From: Diphasiastrum complanatum
Lineage: Eukaryota > Streptophyta > Lycopodiopsida > Lycopodiales > Lycopodiaceae
Length of the DNA stretch: 64,000 bases
Assembly (NCBI GenBank): GCA_029204225.1
Contig: CM055095.1
Coordinates: forward strand, 71,951,347-72,015,346
Reading direction: 5' to 3'
In this document: piece after piece, positions 42,974-55,429 of the stretch
Layout: every line of letters starts with the position of its first letter
Position numbering within the stretch: position 1 is the stretch's first letter
Translations under genes and position numbers: made by a program
Notes under the pieces: model-generated
Told to the model about the DNA's origin: nothing
Seen by the model: only the letters and a program-made list of their open reading frames with translations
The model's database searches: none

Positions 42974-43522
42974 ATGATGCACTGTCTTACTCAAGAAGAG
43001 AGTGACAAAGTCCAGGATGCAGTTTGGCAGTACCACAACCATCAGGTATCCTCTCACCAGTGCTGTTCTATCATTGTACAGCGCATCCGCGCGCCTGTGG
43101 AAGTGGTGTGGTCAATGGTCCGGAGGTTTGATTCTCCTCAGTCTTACAAACACTTCATACGTAGTTGTTCTGTAAAAGGTGATGGTAGAGTTGGAAGTAC
43201 TAGGGAGGTAACAGTAGTAACTGGGCTTCCAGCTACTTGCAGCACTGAAAGATTAGAAATCTTGGACGATGAAGAACATGTCTTAAGCTTCAGTATATTA
43301 GGCGGCGAACATCGTCTTCGAAATTATCGCTCTGTTACTACGTTACACGAGGCTGTGATTGATGGCGCTGTCGGGACCGTTGTGGTGGAGTCGTATGTTG
43401 TTGATGTTCCTGAGGGTAACTCCAAGGATGATACATGTGTTTTCACGGACACTCTTGTACGATGCAATCTGCAATCACTGGCGCGTGAATCGGAAAAATT
43501 AGCTCTACACAGGAAGAAGTAA
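42974..43522 (+). CDS. PYL: Abscisic acid receptor, PYR/PYL/RCAR family
   Basis: A 182-residue START-like/Bet v 1-fold protein, full length for the family and intronless. It binds abscisic acid in cytosol and nucleus and then inhibits clade A PP2C phosphatases, releasing SnRK2 kinases. Visible hallmarks: [11 protein letters not shown] with the ABA-carboxylate Lys at residue 59; the gate loop TGLPA (83-87, usually SGLPA); [19 protein letters not shown]; the latch [16 protein letters not shown] with HRL at 113-115; [16 protein letters not shown]; and the C-terminal helix [17 protein letters not shown]. Pocket residues Glu92, Tyr118, Ser120, Glu139 and Asn165 match the Arabidopsis PYR1 positions with an offset of two. 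Two adjacent ATGs start the frame and the first is taken. The ending RCNLQSLA resembles subfamilies I and II (monomeric receptors), but subfamily is not certain. It looks intact. Confidence 0.96.
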   Translation: MMHCLTQEESDKVQDAVWQYHNHQVSSHQCCSIIVQRIRAPVEVVWSMVRRFDSPQSYKHFIRSCSVKGDGRVGSTREVTVVTGLPATCSTERLEILDDEEHVLSFSILGGEHRLRNYRSVTTLHEAVIDGAVGTVVVESYVVDVPEGNSKDDTCVFTDTLVRCNLQSLARESEKLALHRKK

Positions 43523-45339
43523 TCATTAAGAGTCCGAAGAGTTTCATAGATCTTAAGCTTCTCTCTGTTTCTGTCGATATTATACTATCTCTGGAAGTAT
43601 TTTCCTTACTTCCGCAACGTTAATTTTGCATTTTCAGCACCGTTTTACAAAGGCTTTACTAAAAAAATTAACGCCGATAATTTGAGATTAAGCTTGGAGG
43701 TGAAGTGCCCCTTGTCTATTTTGTAAACTAGTGAACCATCGTTATCAAGCATTTGTAAATTTCAAGCATTTGTAAATTGCAAGCATTTTCAGGAAAGTGT
43801 GTTTTGCGACGTTTTGATGGAGTATAGCCATCTTATTTACAAGATTCATTTCATGCAAGAAGTACCAAGTACTCACTGAATTGAACAGTAGAGCATGCTT
43901 TGTCTCGTGTCATGAACCTGAAGTAGAAATGGAGATATAGATCAGGTCTTTATGCTCAAATGCCTACCTTGTTCTTAAAATTTTAAAGCCTGCTTTGGTG
44001 ATAGTATTTCAATCTACGGAATGCAATTTTTGGCCTAATACTGAAATGAAACAGATCTCATTGCTTTACTCTTCACTCTTTTCGCGTTGAGCCTATTGCC
44101 CAAAAAATTAGCATAACGTGGAAAAGTTCACATAATTGGATATTCTTACATTATTCTTACATTACATAATTGGAACGATGTCCTTTATCACTAGCTTTTT
44201 ATATGCATATCAGCCATCGCTGTTCTAATCATCATCAGTTGGTGCCATTTCTCAAGACGTTTTACCATTAAGGAATTTTGGTTCTCACCTTGACCTTTTA
44301 ATAAAGCTACCTATTAAGATCGTTTAAGATTTCCGAGCCAGTTCATTGTTTCCAGTTACATGTACATCTTAATTTTGTGTCCAAATATATAAAAAGGAAT
44401 AACTCAGAAACTGCCTTTCACTCGTATTGTTTGCAGGATAATTGCTGGTTGTGCATGCGTTTGTGCATTAATTATCTTCTCAGTGCATTCTAAGAGGGAA
44501 CGTATTTTTCCATTTATTAGGACATTGTATGACTTCCGCCGATGTTCTTAGTTCATACAGGAGGAGATAAATCTACAGTTCTTTTAAAACTCTCAGGAGT
44601 TCATTTTTTATATGTTTTCATAATATGAATAAGTATAGATTGAAACGATTGGTAGGTTCCAGAAAAGGTTGACTACTTTGCGTTCACGATGCTGGGCCAA
44701 AAACTCAGCTTTCAGGAAATTTCTTCATCTATCTCTCAAATTGATCTTCCAAGAAGGCGTGTGTTGGTGAATGGCCTGCGTCCTTTCCTAGCCTTAAGGT
44801 CTAGATTTCTACTCCACTCTGTTGCACCATGAGGACATAAAAGTAAAACTGTTTCTTCTCTCCTGATTCTAGTCACCTAGGTCCTACATTGCGCGTTCAC
44901 TCCCGATTTTAGTTATTTGAATTGTTTATTACTCCTGACACATTAAAGACATAGCATTGTGCAACAGAACAAAGACATTCAATGGTTTCATACAACTCCT
45001 TTTAGATCTAATAATAATGCTGACGAATTCATCTTCCTCGGTCATCTTTTCCTCGACTAGAAGAATGGCTACAAATATTTGTGCTGCATGATATACTATT
45101 GTCATTATTTTCGCAAAAAACAAGATACAAAAGAAAATCCCTCAATATAATAATATATCTAGGAAAATTTGATTGATTGCCTTTGAATTTGGAAGGCCTA
45201 GATGATTTTTTGGGTTGTCAAGCACGAACATGTCTATAAATGTTTCCTATGGACTCTAAACAAATAGTTGTGGTGATATTCAACTTGCCCCTTACATAAT
45301 AATCTTTTTGTTTCGGGGGTGGGTGGGTTGGAAGGCCCT
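43523..45339. other. 3' flank of the receptor gene, no further gene seen
   Basis: AT-rich sequence with a short duplicated phrase (AAGCATTTGTAAATT, about 43749-43780). Includes the 3' UTR of the receptor gene; the polyadenylation site was not fixed. No other coding or RNA gene recognised. Confidence 0.45.
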
Positions 45340-45413
45340 GCCTGAGGGCTTTCCTTGCTAGGAGGGCCTCCCCCGAGGGCAGGCCCCGACTAGCAAGGAA
45401 GGCCCGAGGGCTG

Positions 45414-45457
<44 letters not shown>
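45340..45457. repeat. GC-rich inverted repeat followed by a T40 tract
   Basis: About 29-bp arms at 45340-45368 and 45381-45409 are complementary at roughly 24 positions, sharing TTCCTTGCTAG and CTAGCAAGGAA, around a short GC-rich loop. They are followed by 40 T (45418-45457). Further on, GCCGTACAGTACGGC (45469-45483) forms a second small palindrome. Origin unknown; a foldback element is possible. Confidence 0.7.
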
Positions 45458-48400
45458 CTGTTTTTTGGCCGTACAGTACGGCTGTACGCGTGGACCGTTT
45501 TTTTTTTTTTTTAAAAAAATTTTTGCTGTTTTTTTTTTGCAAATTTTTTTACGTTTGTGGTGGAATGTGGATGTGGACAGCCAATGGCGGGCTGCCACAT
45601 AGCACATGCACATTCCACCGGAGAGAGAGAATGACAGATTCTTAGGAAAGAGAAAATTGGATGGACATTATGCTCCTGAAGGTGGTCCCAAATTACAAAG
45701 GACACCTGAGCACAAGGCATTATGTACAGGTATCATGCTTTGATGCTAACAAATGGTGGTAAATAGAATCACCACAGAGAATTTTATTTACTCCACATTT
45801 GTATAAGATTGATACTCAACACAAATTGCCTTTCGTACAAGAATGCACGCTGTTTACATATGTACAACTTGGTGTCTTGTAAGGTCAATTGTCAAACTCT
45901 TTGTTGTGTTAAACTGTTTAGATATGGTTTGAAGTTAAGGTATGAAGTATGAACCCACACCTTACGAGAGAACGAATGCATAGGTTGTTGGTACCCCATT
46001 TCATTCCTAACCAATTAAAAGATAGGCCAGTAACAGTAAACAAGACCAGAGAATTGTTGATCAATATTTTTCTAGAAAACACTACACAACTTTGTCCAAT
46101 TATGTGATATTAAAAATCTTTTCTTTTGTAAAATTTTCTTTTTTCCAAATGGACATCAAAGCTTTCATCAATTGTTGTCAACTCTCTGATAATGCTGTGA
46201 AACAAACATTCCTATTCAACACAGCTTCATTATTTTCCCCACAAGGGTGCACAATCAGCATTGCTTTCCCTCGGAGGAAGTGTATTCTAGCCTCCATGAT
46301 TTCAATGCTTCCCTACAAAGGAGCGCATTGGAGTCCCGGTGGAATCCAAGCTCTCTCTACACATGTCTAGGCAATTTTATGAGTTGACATGTAGTACATG
46401 CAATATCCATGCATGCAGTTACACATGTGAGGTTAGCCTCTTTACGGATGGTATTTTAAAATTTCAAATACATTCTTGAACAATAAGATATTATTTGTGA
46501 TAAAAATACTAACATGTGAACTTACTTTGAGCACCATGTCAAAAATGTATAACTTGCAACATTTTAACCTTGACATGTTCTACTAATATGTTCTACTCTT
46601 AACATGTATCCAACACCCAAATGTGGAATATGCAAGCACTTTCATCTCTAATATCACAAAGTTTACCTCTACCATTTGAGGCATCAAAAAATAGAAATAT
46701 TTGGCTTCACCCTTATGATCCTGATGTTCTTTTCATATACTCTACTTGACAGCTCCAAAGTATTGATAACTTACTATGGTTTGATATCCAATCATTACAC
46801 AAAATCCTGAAGTTACATTAATCACTAAGGTATAACAGCTTCGGTTGCACTCTTGCTTAGTCGCTTTTCATTCTTCTCACAATGAAAGCAAATCACCCTC
46901 ATTGCTTGCAAGCTGAATTTAGCCATCTAACAAACATTCAATAATGCTTAGCAAAGCTATACATAGTCTTTAATAGTCTTAAAAACTCCATTCCTACTAT
47001 TTTGTTCAAAAGAAATTCCACTCTTAACTCAAATGATGGAAGTCGCTTAAATCCTTCAAAACACAACTTTGCTATTCAAACAAAGTGAGCTAAATTTACT
47101 TTCACATGTTTAAATCGAGATTTTGATCTGCTTGGAAATGCATATATGTCAATAACAAAGAGACAAACAAACCCTCAACGACACCACACGAATAGAGCAA
47201 TTTTAGAGTTCAAAAATATGAACAAAGCCAACCAAAATGAAAAGAAACCTAAACAATACCAAGTTGCAAAAAGGCATTATGCAGGAACAATCTGCATACA
47301 AAAACTTGCATATGCGAGCTTTGAAGACATTTCGTAATCTACTATCAATCATCTTAATAAAAGCTGAAATGACAAAGAAAACTATTTCGTATGCATTTCT
47401 CAGAAGTGTGAATCCTATGGAGTAACAAAGGCAATCAAATTACTTGAATGATCTACAAATGCATCCTCACTACAAAAATCAGTAAAAAATGCAAAACTAA
47501 TAGTTCATGACTTTATCATAGACTAAGTGCCAGTGTTAAAAGAACCAAAGCCTATGAATTATGTTGATATTGCCACACTCTATGCGCTATATTCTATCAA
47601 AATATCATCTAAATGCTTGATACTTGGACACATCAAAAAATCACAACCATTAGTGTTTTCCAGAATTGCTACAATATTTAATAGCATTGATTTATGAATT
47701 CCAAATAAGAATTGTTGTATTAGCAAGTATTGTGTGTAACAACTTTGAACTTAACAATACACCAAACGTTGACACACTCTACTCAAACAGGAAAAAGTGA
47801 CTAGTAATAGATGAGCATAAAAAGCTCTACTCCCTTCTATTCCATTAGAATTAGAAGCTTTACACTCTGGAAAAATAGTAGTGTTTACCAGGAATACAAG
47901 GATAACACGAACTACAATATTAAAAGCCAAAAAACTTCTGCATACAAAGGAGGGGGGAGATTATTTGTTGTTGATGCTGTGCACAATAAAACATACACCG
48001 TCTTGAGTATACATACAAAAAACACAATAAATAACTATGTGGTAAGTAGCCATACACTCAACAGAACACCACTTCAATCCACAATAAAATAGTCAGCATG
48101 TGCAAATCCTCCTCTTATAAATATTTAACTCATTTGGACCTAACTTCCCCAAATCTTCATCATAAGTAGTTGAAGCTACATGTTGAGTTCTTATATACTG
48201 AGTCTGTCCAGATAAAGCTTAAACATAGTTGTCAGATTCAGCAGGGCATATGAATTAGCCCTCATTCTGGCTGATGTATTAATTGAAAAATAACTGAAAT
48301 TTATATTCTAATTTTCAATTGAAGGAAGGAAAGTAAGCTTCTCAATGCTGTAGACAATGCAAAAAGGAGCTATGCTGCTCATGCCAGACATTTCATTCTC

Positions 48401-48675
48401 CTCAAAAGGCAGACAATAAACAGATCTACAACAACGGTCAAAGTATATCCAAACTCACATATGGCACTTCTCATGTTATAACACAATATTGGGCAACCAC
48501 TTCATTGCAAGATCAGTAACTTGTCATTGGCCAACAGCACAACCTGCATAGAAATCTATTCAGATAGGACTGTGGTAAATTTCAACTTCAGAACTTTTAC
48601 CACAGTTTAAAAAGCAAAAACAAAGACTGTTGAAAGGATAAGAGTTTAAATCTGCTAGAAATAACATATACCAGA
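45458..48675. other. Intergenic DNA, no gene seen
   Basis: AT-rich, with no recognisable protein domain, transposon end or RNA gene. The last few hundred bases must contain the 3' UTR of the eS30 gene on the - strand. Confidence 0.45.
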
Positions 48676-49574
<899 letters not shown>

Positions 49575-49715
49575 GATGATGGAGAACTCCTTATGAGATC
49601 GTGCAAAGCAAGCGGCGAGATAGCAGGAAGGAATGGCGATGGCGATCCAAAAGCTGAGCAAACGCTCTCCCTTAAGGAAACCCTAAACCATAACCCTAAG
49701 CTAAGGTACTTTATA
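49575..49715 (-). promoter_or_regulatory. eS30 core promoter: TATA box, telo-box and 5' UTR
   Basis: On the - strand TATAAAG (49715-49709) lies about 140 bp before the start codon. Downstream at the expected initiation region are two telo-box motifs (AAACCCTAA at 49678-49686 and AACCCTAA at 49692-49699 on the + strand), elements enriched in plant ribosomal-protein gene promoters and leaders. The remaining roughly 100 nt leader contains no other ATG. Confidence 0.7.
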
Positions 49716-50757
49716 GTGGGAGAGGAGGCATAGAGCCACATGCCCACTATATTAGGCAGGTCCAAACTTGGGGGTCGTTTGACCAGTGGACGCCATAGGA
49801 GAGTGCTGGGAAAATCGGCAAGGCATAGGAATAAAATCAGCATGTTTTCTCAAAATCGATATCATAAAATATTTAAAGTTCTTATACAAGCACATAAACC
49901 CCGTTGTTCTTTAGACAAGGTGATAGGTATCACGAGAGGCTCTGCCTTGGAAGGCCAATTATCTTTTAGGACAGTTTGAAAGCAAAAGTCAAAGTTGATG
50001 AACAAAGAAAAAGAAAAAAAGTTAATGCCTAAAGTACCGTATGTGATATACAAGATTATGAAGTTTACATTTGCTCTTTCAAGATATTGACTTTAAGCCC
50101 ATCGCAGCATGGCGTATGGGTAGAGTTGTTGACTGGGAAGGCACAAGTTTCCAACTGCTATGTTGTGACATCTTAGGAACTTGCTTGTCACTTGATGTTG
50201 GGCACATGGTGTTGGCAAAGATGTGTATGTTATGTATAGCCACCAGTTGCATAACTCTGTGTAAAAGAAGAAGAAAAGGTATTGAGTTTTAAATGGATCC
50301 AGTAGATTTGTGGTGGTTGTTGGAAGTTCCCTTGTTGAACAAGGTTACGCAAATTCGAAGGTCGAAGTTGTAGGAGATGTTGTTTTGGAAGAGGGTTTAT
50401 GAAGTGGGAAATATTATTGGGAAGTTATTGCAGTCAATCAATGGAGCATTTGTCCAGATTTGGTCTAGTTGACCTCCATAAACAGTTTCGGTTCTTTGCA
50501 GGATAGTTGAAGTTTGTATGAAGATAGAAAGTTATAAGCATTTCGTGAAGATGTCGTTTCAGTGAACACATCTATATTGAAGTCCCTTAAAAGATGCATG
50601 GAATATCTCCGAGTAGAGATTGGAGAAGTTTTTAAAAGGTGTTGCAGCATATTGCTATATTTGTACGTGGTGGTTGATATATGATGGCAACTATGTGTAT
50701 TGCATATCGTGTGTTCATATTGAATGTTGTTGTTATAGATTCACAATCTTTAGAGGC
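49716..50757. other. Intergenic DNA, no gene seen
   Basis: Mostly unrecognised. 50110-50153 has a tRNA-like head, listed separately. 50465-50757 may be an extension of the copia relic to the right but is too decayed to assign. Confidence 0.4.
50108..50160 (+). mobile_element. Possible tRNA-derived SINE head
   Basis: TGGCGTATGGGTAGAGTTG (50110 on) resembles Pol III box A, and CAAGTTTCCAACTGC (about 50144-50158) could be a degraded box B at tRNA-like spacing. Its GGGTAGAGT phrase is shared with the candidate at 26.55 kb. No tail or target duplication identified. Confidence 0.28.
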
Positions 50758-51095
50758 CATCAAGTTTATATGTTTTGTATTGATTTGTATCTTTAGTGCA
50801 GAATCCAAGTGAGATAAGATAAGAGTTTGCATACCAAGATCTTGGGGCTTGTTTAAGCTTTTGAACAAGAGACATACTTTGGATTCTTCACCTCTCTTTA
50901 TGAAACCTTTGGGTTGCTCCATATAAATCTCCTCCTCAAGATATCCATTGAGGAAGGCATTTGAGACATCGAGTTGGAACATCCCTATTTGAAGTAGCAT
51001 GCAACAGAAATAATGACTCTTATTGTGACCATCTTGGTCTCAAATGCAAAAGTGTCCTCATAGTCAATGTTGGATTTCAATGCTCAAGCCCAAAT
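50758..51095 (-). pseudogene. Copia reverse transcriptase relic
   Basis: On the - strand, with frame changes, the sequence gives IDYEDTFAFETKMVTIRVII, SVACYF, QLDVSNAFLNGYLEEEIYME and QPKGFIKRGEESKVCLL, then SLNKPQDLGM where KQAPRSWY is usual. This is the fingers/palm region of copia RT. The catalytic YVDD part is not recognisable and no other domain adjoins it. Confidence 0.8.
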
Positions 51096-51300
51096 CCATT
51101 CAGTAAGCATCTTGAAAGCTTTATATACTTATACCAGAAAACCAGAAAAAGAAGGCTCGAATTTTTAAGTAGAAGGCCGAAATTCAAATATCAGATTTTC
51201 TCGATACTGGATCGAGGTGTTCAGTGTGCACGCAAAACCATACAGCGAATGAGCGTCCAATCCTAAAGCAAAATCTGAGACTACACATAGATTCTGCCAT

Positions 51301-52023
51301 TTGTGCAATGCAACATCGCACGATACGACATTTTGTCCGTTTAACCCCCGGATTGTTCAACAAAAGATAAGTCCTTATCAGACTTCTTATTCTTACCATC
51401 AAGGGGCACCCAACGCGGGACCAAGGTACGATGCACCGAATCAACAACAGTGTATGGCCTTACCTGCACCACCAGGGCTAGCCAATCAACAAGTGGCCCA
51501 CGTAAACCTGACAGCAGCGGAATCAGAGATGCAAATGCCACCTCAACTTGGGCAGCACCAATGGTATGGACCAAATGAACCATTTATGGATCCTGCCATA
51601 AATGAATATGTTGCGGCCTATGCAGCTCAAACTCAGCGTCAAGGCAGAAGAAATTACGGCTGCTACGGATGCGACGAAGGACACAGAATAGCGGAATGTC
51701 CCTACAAGGGACAATATACATCATTCTACCGAGAATGCGGTTATGGACACTGTTTCAAGAACTGTCCATTTAAATTTAAACCTGGAACTAGTGCACCTCT
51801 TAACTTCATTGCAATACAGCAACCAATAGTTCCAGCAGGGATGCCATCGGAAGGACGACAATTCCACGCCCCTGTGTTAGCTGTTACGCGAGCACAAAAG
51901 AGGAAGGAAGTGGCTCCCTCACCACCACCATCGGTCACTGACGACCAACCCTCAACTTCCGCGCCATATCCGAATGTCAGGGAAGAAAGAAGCCAGTACC
52001 AGAAAATAAGACACTGGGTATAG
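51301..52023 (+). pseudogene. Gypsy gag, nucleocapsid part
   Basis: About 240 codons without an ATG start at this point, so the true N-terminus lies upstream and is lost. The middle is Pro/Gln-rich. Then comes a CCHC knuckle (CYGCDEGHRIAEC) and a second imperfect one (YRECGYGHCFKNC, first Cys replaced). The tail is basic and Pro-rich and the frame ends with a stop at 52021. Confidence 0.82.
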
Positions 52024-52135
52024 AAAGCACAAGCGGAGGAAAAAGAGCAAAAAGAGACAATCCCACGGAACCTCCAGTTGGCGTCGAACGGATACCGCAG
52101 GTGGGCTCACCACTGCGCACTGGTTAAATGATCGG

Positions 52136-53011
52136 TTGCACCAACATGAACCACATTTTCACATGGTGGAGCCCAAGGAACCACGCACTGAAAGGCTCAC
52201 ACTTTTATTGTCAAGCTGTGTTAGTTTACCACTCGGAAAACTACTACGGATTGCACCACAAGCGAAAAGCCTTCTAGCTGAATGGACCAAAGGGGATGAG
52301 GAGCCAGTAGCGCTTGAGCCCATATACTGTATGAGCTATGAAGAAACAAGTAACGTCCTCCACATCGGAGCAGCGTGGGAAAGTGAGGGACACAACATCA
52401 CTTTACCAATCAAACACAAGAGATACGAGGATGAGGCAGCAGTGGTAGATGGAGGATCGGGTGTCAATTTGATCTCCACTACTTTGTATTAAAAATGGGG
52501 TCTGCAAGGGTTGAAGCCAACAAGATTCGCCATCAAGCTAGCAAATCAATCCTGTGTGAAACCAAAAGGTGTAGTTGTTGATATCCCCGTAAAGATAGCA
52601 GGCATGTAGTTTATGATTACTTTTGTAGTCATGGATATACCTGAATCTCCATCTGCATACCTTGTTTTACTGGGAAGACCATGGTTGAGAACTGCACAAG
52701 TAGTACACAACTGGGGTACGAGAAAAATCACCTTCGAGAACAGAGAACAGGCTGTAAAGGTTGATCCAACCACATGGGCGGTGAAGCCTATTGCACCCAA
52801 AGCTGATGACGGATCATCTACGATAGATCACACGATTGATTGCCCAAGGCTAGCCAAGGGAGGTCATTATGATTCAGAGACGGATGTCGTAAGATGGACG
52901 GATGCGTTAGCAACTACGGACTACCGGGCATGCCAATATGAATCAGATCCGAAACTTAGTACATCTTCACCCAAGTGTTACACTATGGATACACAATCAC
53001 ATTTGGAGTGA
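52136..53011 (+). pseudogene. Gypsy aspartic protease region
   Basis: The frame 52136-52492 ends in EAAVVDGGSGVNLISTTLY, an active-site motif of the DGGSG form common in this gypsy group. After a stop, 52613-53011 supplies the second half of the fold with VVMDIPESPSAYLVLLGRPWL and VVHNWGTRKITF. The GRPWL motif is typical of gypsy proteases. Confidence 0.83.
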
Positions 53012-53952
53012 ATATGATAAATGTAGCATGGTTGTCAGCAGAGCCTATTGAGAACCCAGTGGACGATGATCTAGTCCCTTGGCAACATGCTCTAACTTAT
53101 AATAAGGAGATTGAGCTGACTGATGAACAGGTCCTACACCACATGGACTCAGATCGTTACGGAACCAAAAAAGTAACAGCTCAACCACCACAAAAGTTTG
53201 TTATGGCGAAAATCTCAAGGATCGATCTACCCAAGGCACCTACGAATAATAAGAATCAGTTGAAGCAATGCTACAACCAGGTGATCCGATGGAGTGATCT
53301 GCCCGAAGAGGCGATAGCTACAGTGGATGTTGATACTCGCAACCACGAGACGAATGTCACGACAGTCCCGATGAAAGACAACAAGGATGAACCCACCAAA
53401 ATGACAAAAAAGAGCAAAAAGAAGGTGTTGGACTCCTTGAAGTCAATCAAGATAGACTCAAATATAGCGTCATCTTCTACACAGGTGACAAAAAATAAAA
53501 AAATGACCAGTTGGGCTAAGATCAGTATGCTGAAGGAGGAATCTCGACGAGCAGCAGTTCACGAGATGCCTGAGACTTTCAAAAATTATACCTTGGACGA
53601 CGTGGTAATCATGACGTCGCAAGCCCAGAGAGAACCTGATCAAAGTCAGACACCAGCAGAACAAGTCTTCAAAAGACCTGCGCGAACGCAGCCAATGAAT
53701 CTTGTCGAGCCAGGTGAAGAAGAAAAGATAGTGCATGTGGGAGAGCAGTTAACACCCACACGGTTCAAAAGACTACAATCGTTGTTGGTGGAACATAAAG
53801 ACTGTTTTTCCTGGAGTTATAGTAACCTGAAGGGCATTCCACCAACAGTAGTCCAACACACCATACCCTTGGTGGACGGAGCAATTTCCAAGGTAAGCCG
53901 TTATTACCGCTGCAACCCGAATTATACTGAGCTGATCAAACAAGAGTTGTAG
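52975..53952 (+). pseudogene. Gypsy pol spacer and RT run-in
   Basis: A 325-codon frame, largely of low conservation, rich in Lys, Thr and Asp, with no identifiable domain in its first 230 residues. The end is RT run-in: RFKRLQSLLVEHKDCFSWSY, LKGIPPTVVQHTIPL and YRCNPNYTELIKQEL. One stop at 53950 separates it from the RT frame. Confidence 0.75.
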
Positions 53953-53955
53953 AAG

Positions 53956-54752
53956 TTGATGGATGCAGATTTCATCTATATAATCGAGCACACGGAATGG
54001 GTATCACTGATAGTGATAGTACTCAAGAAGAACGACAAAATGCGGATTTGTGTGAATCTGAAGGCGCTAAATGCAGTCACCAAAAAGGATCATTTCTCTC
54101 TACCATTTACGAAAAGTGTCCTCGACAGAGTAGCTGGCATTGAAGCCTACAGTTTTCTAGACGGCTTCAGCGGCTACAATCAGGTGAAGATAGCCCCCCA
54201 GAACCAGCACAAGACAACATTTGCCATGGAATGGGAAACCTATGCATCTAAAGTGATGCCATTCGGACTTTGCAATGCCCCAAGCACCTTCCAGCGAGTC
54301 ATGTAGGCGGCATTCAAAAATTATCTACAAAAATTTCTGGAAATTTTCTTGGACGATCTGTGCATGCATGGACCAGATTCAGAACACTTATCCAATTTGG
54401 AAAAGGTGTTACAAAAATGCCGCGAATACCAGATTTCCCTGAATCCAGAAAAATGTCAATTCTGGGTGACACATGGCTTGATTCTCGGCATATAGTGTCA
54501 AGACACGGGATCGCCACAGATCTATCAAAGATCAGAATCATTGTTGATCTACCACCACCGGGGACGATTAGCGAAGTTTACATCTTCATGGGTCATGCTA
54601 ACTATTATAGGATCTTCATTCTTGATTTTGCGGAGTTAGCCCGACCAATTTACAAACTCACGACGAATCCACATTGGAACGAGAAAGTCCTAAAGGCTAT
54701 CCAGAAGCTTATGGATGCATTGGTTTCAGTGCTCGATCTTTACAAAAATTGA
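53956..54752 (+). pseudogene. Gypsy reverse transcriptase
   Basis: Encodes TEWVSLIVIVLKKNDKMRICV, NLKALN, DHFSLPFTKSVLDRVAG, YSFLDGFSGYNQVKIA and VMPFGLCNAPSTFQRVM, then a stop. The same frame continues YLQKFLEIFLDDLCMHG with the catalytic DD, and NPEKCQFWVTHGLILG. A shift near 54480 then moves to VYIFMGHANYYRIFI in the neighbouring frame. RT motifs 1 to 7 are visible; the thumb is cut where non-coding repeat begins. Confidence 0.87.
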
Positions 54753-54858
54753 CCACAAAATATTTTTGATGGTTTTTTCAAAAGTCAGTTTCTTACTTTT
54801 AAACTGTGTCTAGCCACTTTAGGACGGGCTGGGACCCAATTCTACGACAAATTTGTGT
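54738..54858 (+). repeat. Dispersed 120-bp block, copy 2
   Basis: Matches the reverse complement of 19605-19725. It starts at CTTTACAAAAATTGA in the last codons of the RT frame and ends near ACAAATTTGTG. Confidence 0.75.
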
Positions 54859-54974
54859 TGATTTTTCTCTACTAACTGGGTTATGCCGGTTTTTTCAATT
54901 ATTGCGAACTTAAACTTCAATATTAGCCCGATTTTTCGTGCGAAAATATTGGCTAACAGGAACCTATCCTTTGT

Positions 54975-55125
54975 CTGAGAGTCATTCAATCGAGCATCTG
55001 TTCTAAATATAAGTTGCAGCGAAAATAACTTCAGCCCAGAAGAATTTAGGAAGTGTTCCATAAGCAAGTATACACTTAGTCGGTTAGACTAAGATTCAAT
55101 TCTTTCTCTCGAGCAATGGATGATT
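54975..55125 (-). pseudogene. Copia integrase relic, family A-like
   Basis: The - strand reads LAYGTLPKFFWAEVIFAATYI and NRCSIE in broken frames, preceded by RE(R/K)-type residues corresponding to AERKN. It parallels the family A segment LAHASLPKRLWVGAVSTTAY, IQNRCSIKAL. It is only about 150 bp long, an isolated dead fragment. Confidence 0.65.
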
Positions 55126-55429
55126 TTGTCAAGTTTAGTCTAATCTTGGCTTGATTTCAAAATCTATGTTAAAATAGATAGATATCCATTAAGGAGGAGT
55201 GTGAAAAAATGTAAAAGTTATCTATCTTGAGTTTCTAGGGTGCTAGGCCACATCCACTCCATGCACACTTGTAAATTGGCCAAATTAAGATTTCGATTAG
55301 CTCGAGTTATTGTAGGTTGCTTACACTTGGCATGATGGTAGAGAGCAAGGGCGATACACCTCGTCATGTCATTTTGCCAATATCACAAAATCTTTTCCTA
55401 CTCTTTTTATGTAGACATTACAGTCCGTT
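55126..55429. other. Unassigned spacer
   Basis: No recognisable feature between the copia integrase relic and copia element D. Confidence 0.4.

Larger units (their letters stand above)
51301..54752 (+). mobile_element. Ty3/gypsy retrotransposon, gag to RT, truncated
   Basis: + strand order: gag with zinc knuckle (51301-52023), protease region (52136-53011), a long spacer coding region and RT (52975-54752). RNase H and integrase are absent; RT runs straight into a non-coding block at 54738 that also occurs inverted at 19.6-19.7 kb. Stops or shifts lie near 52023, 52492, 53011, 53950, 54304 and 54480. The protease style (VDGGSGVNLI) and the link to the 17-19 kb remnant suggest a Tat-like lineage (inference). 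No LTR or PBS found. Confidence 0.87.

Noticed and set aside
45218-45613. 131-codon Lys-rich frame on the - strand
   Set aside because: Mostly translation of the T40 tract and the inverted repeat.
46092-46370. 92-codon + strand frame
   Set aside because: No recognisable domain, no splice context, and average AT-rich composition; could not be supported as a gene.
49678-49699. Interstitial telomere repeat
   Set aside because: Only two AACCCTAA-type units at the predicted transcription start of a ribosomal-protein gene; the telo-box explanation fits better.
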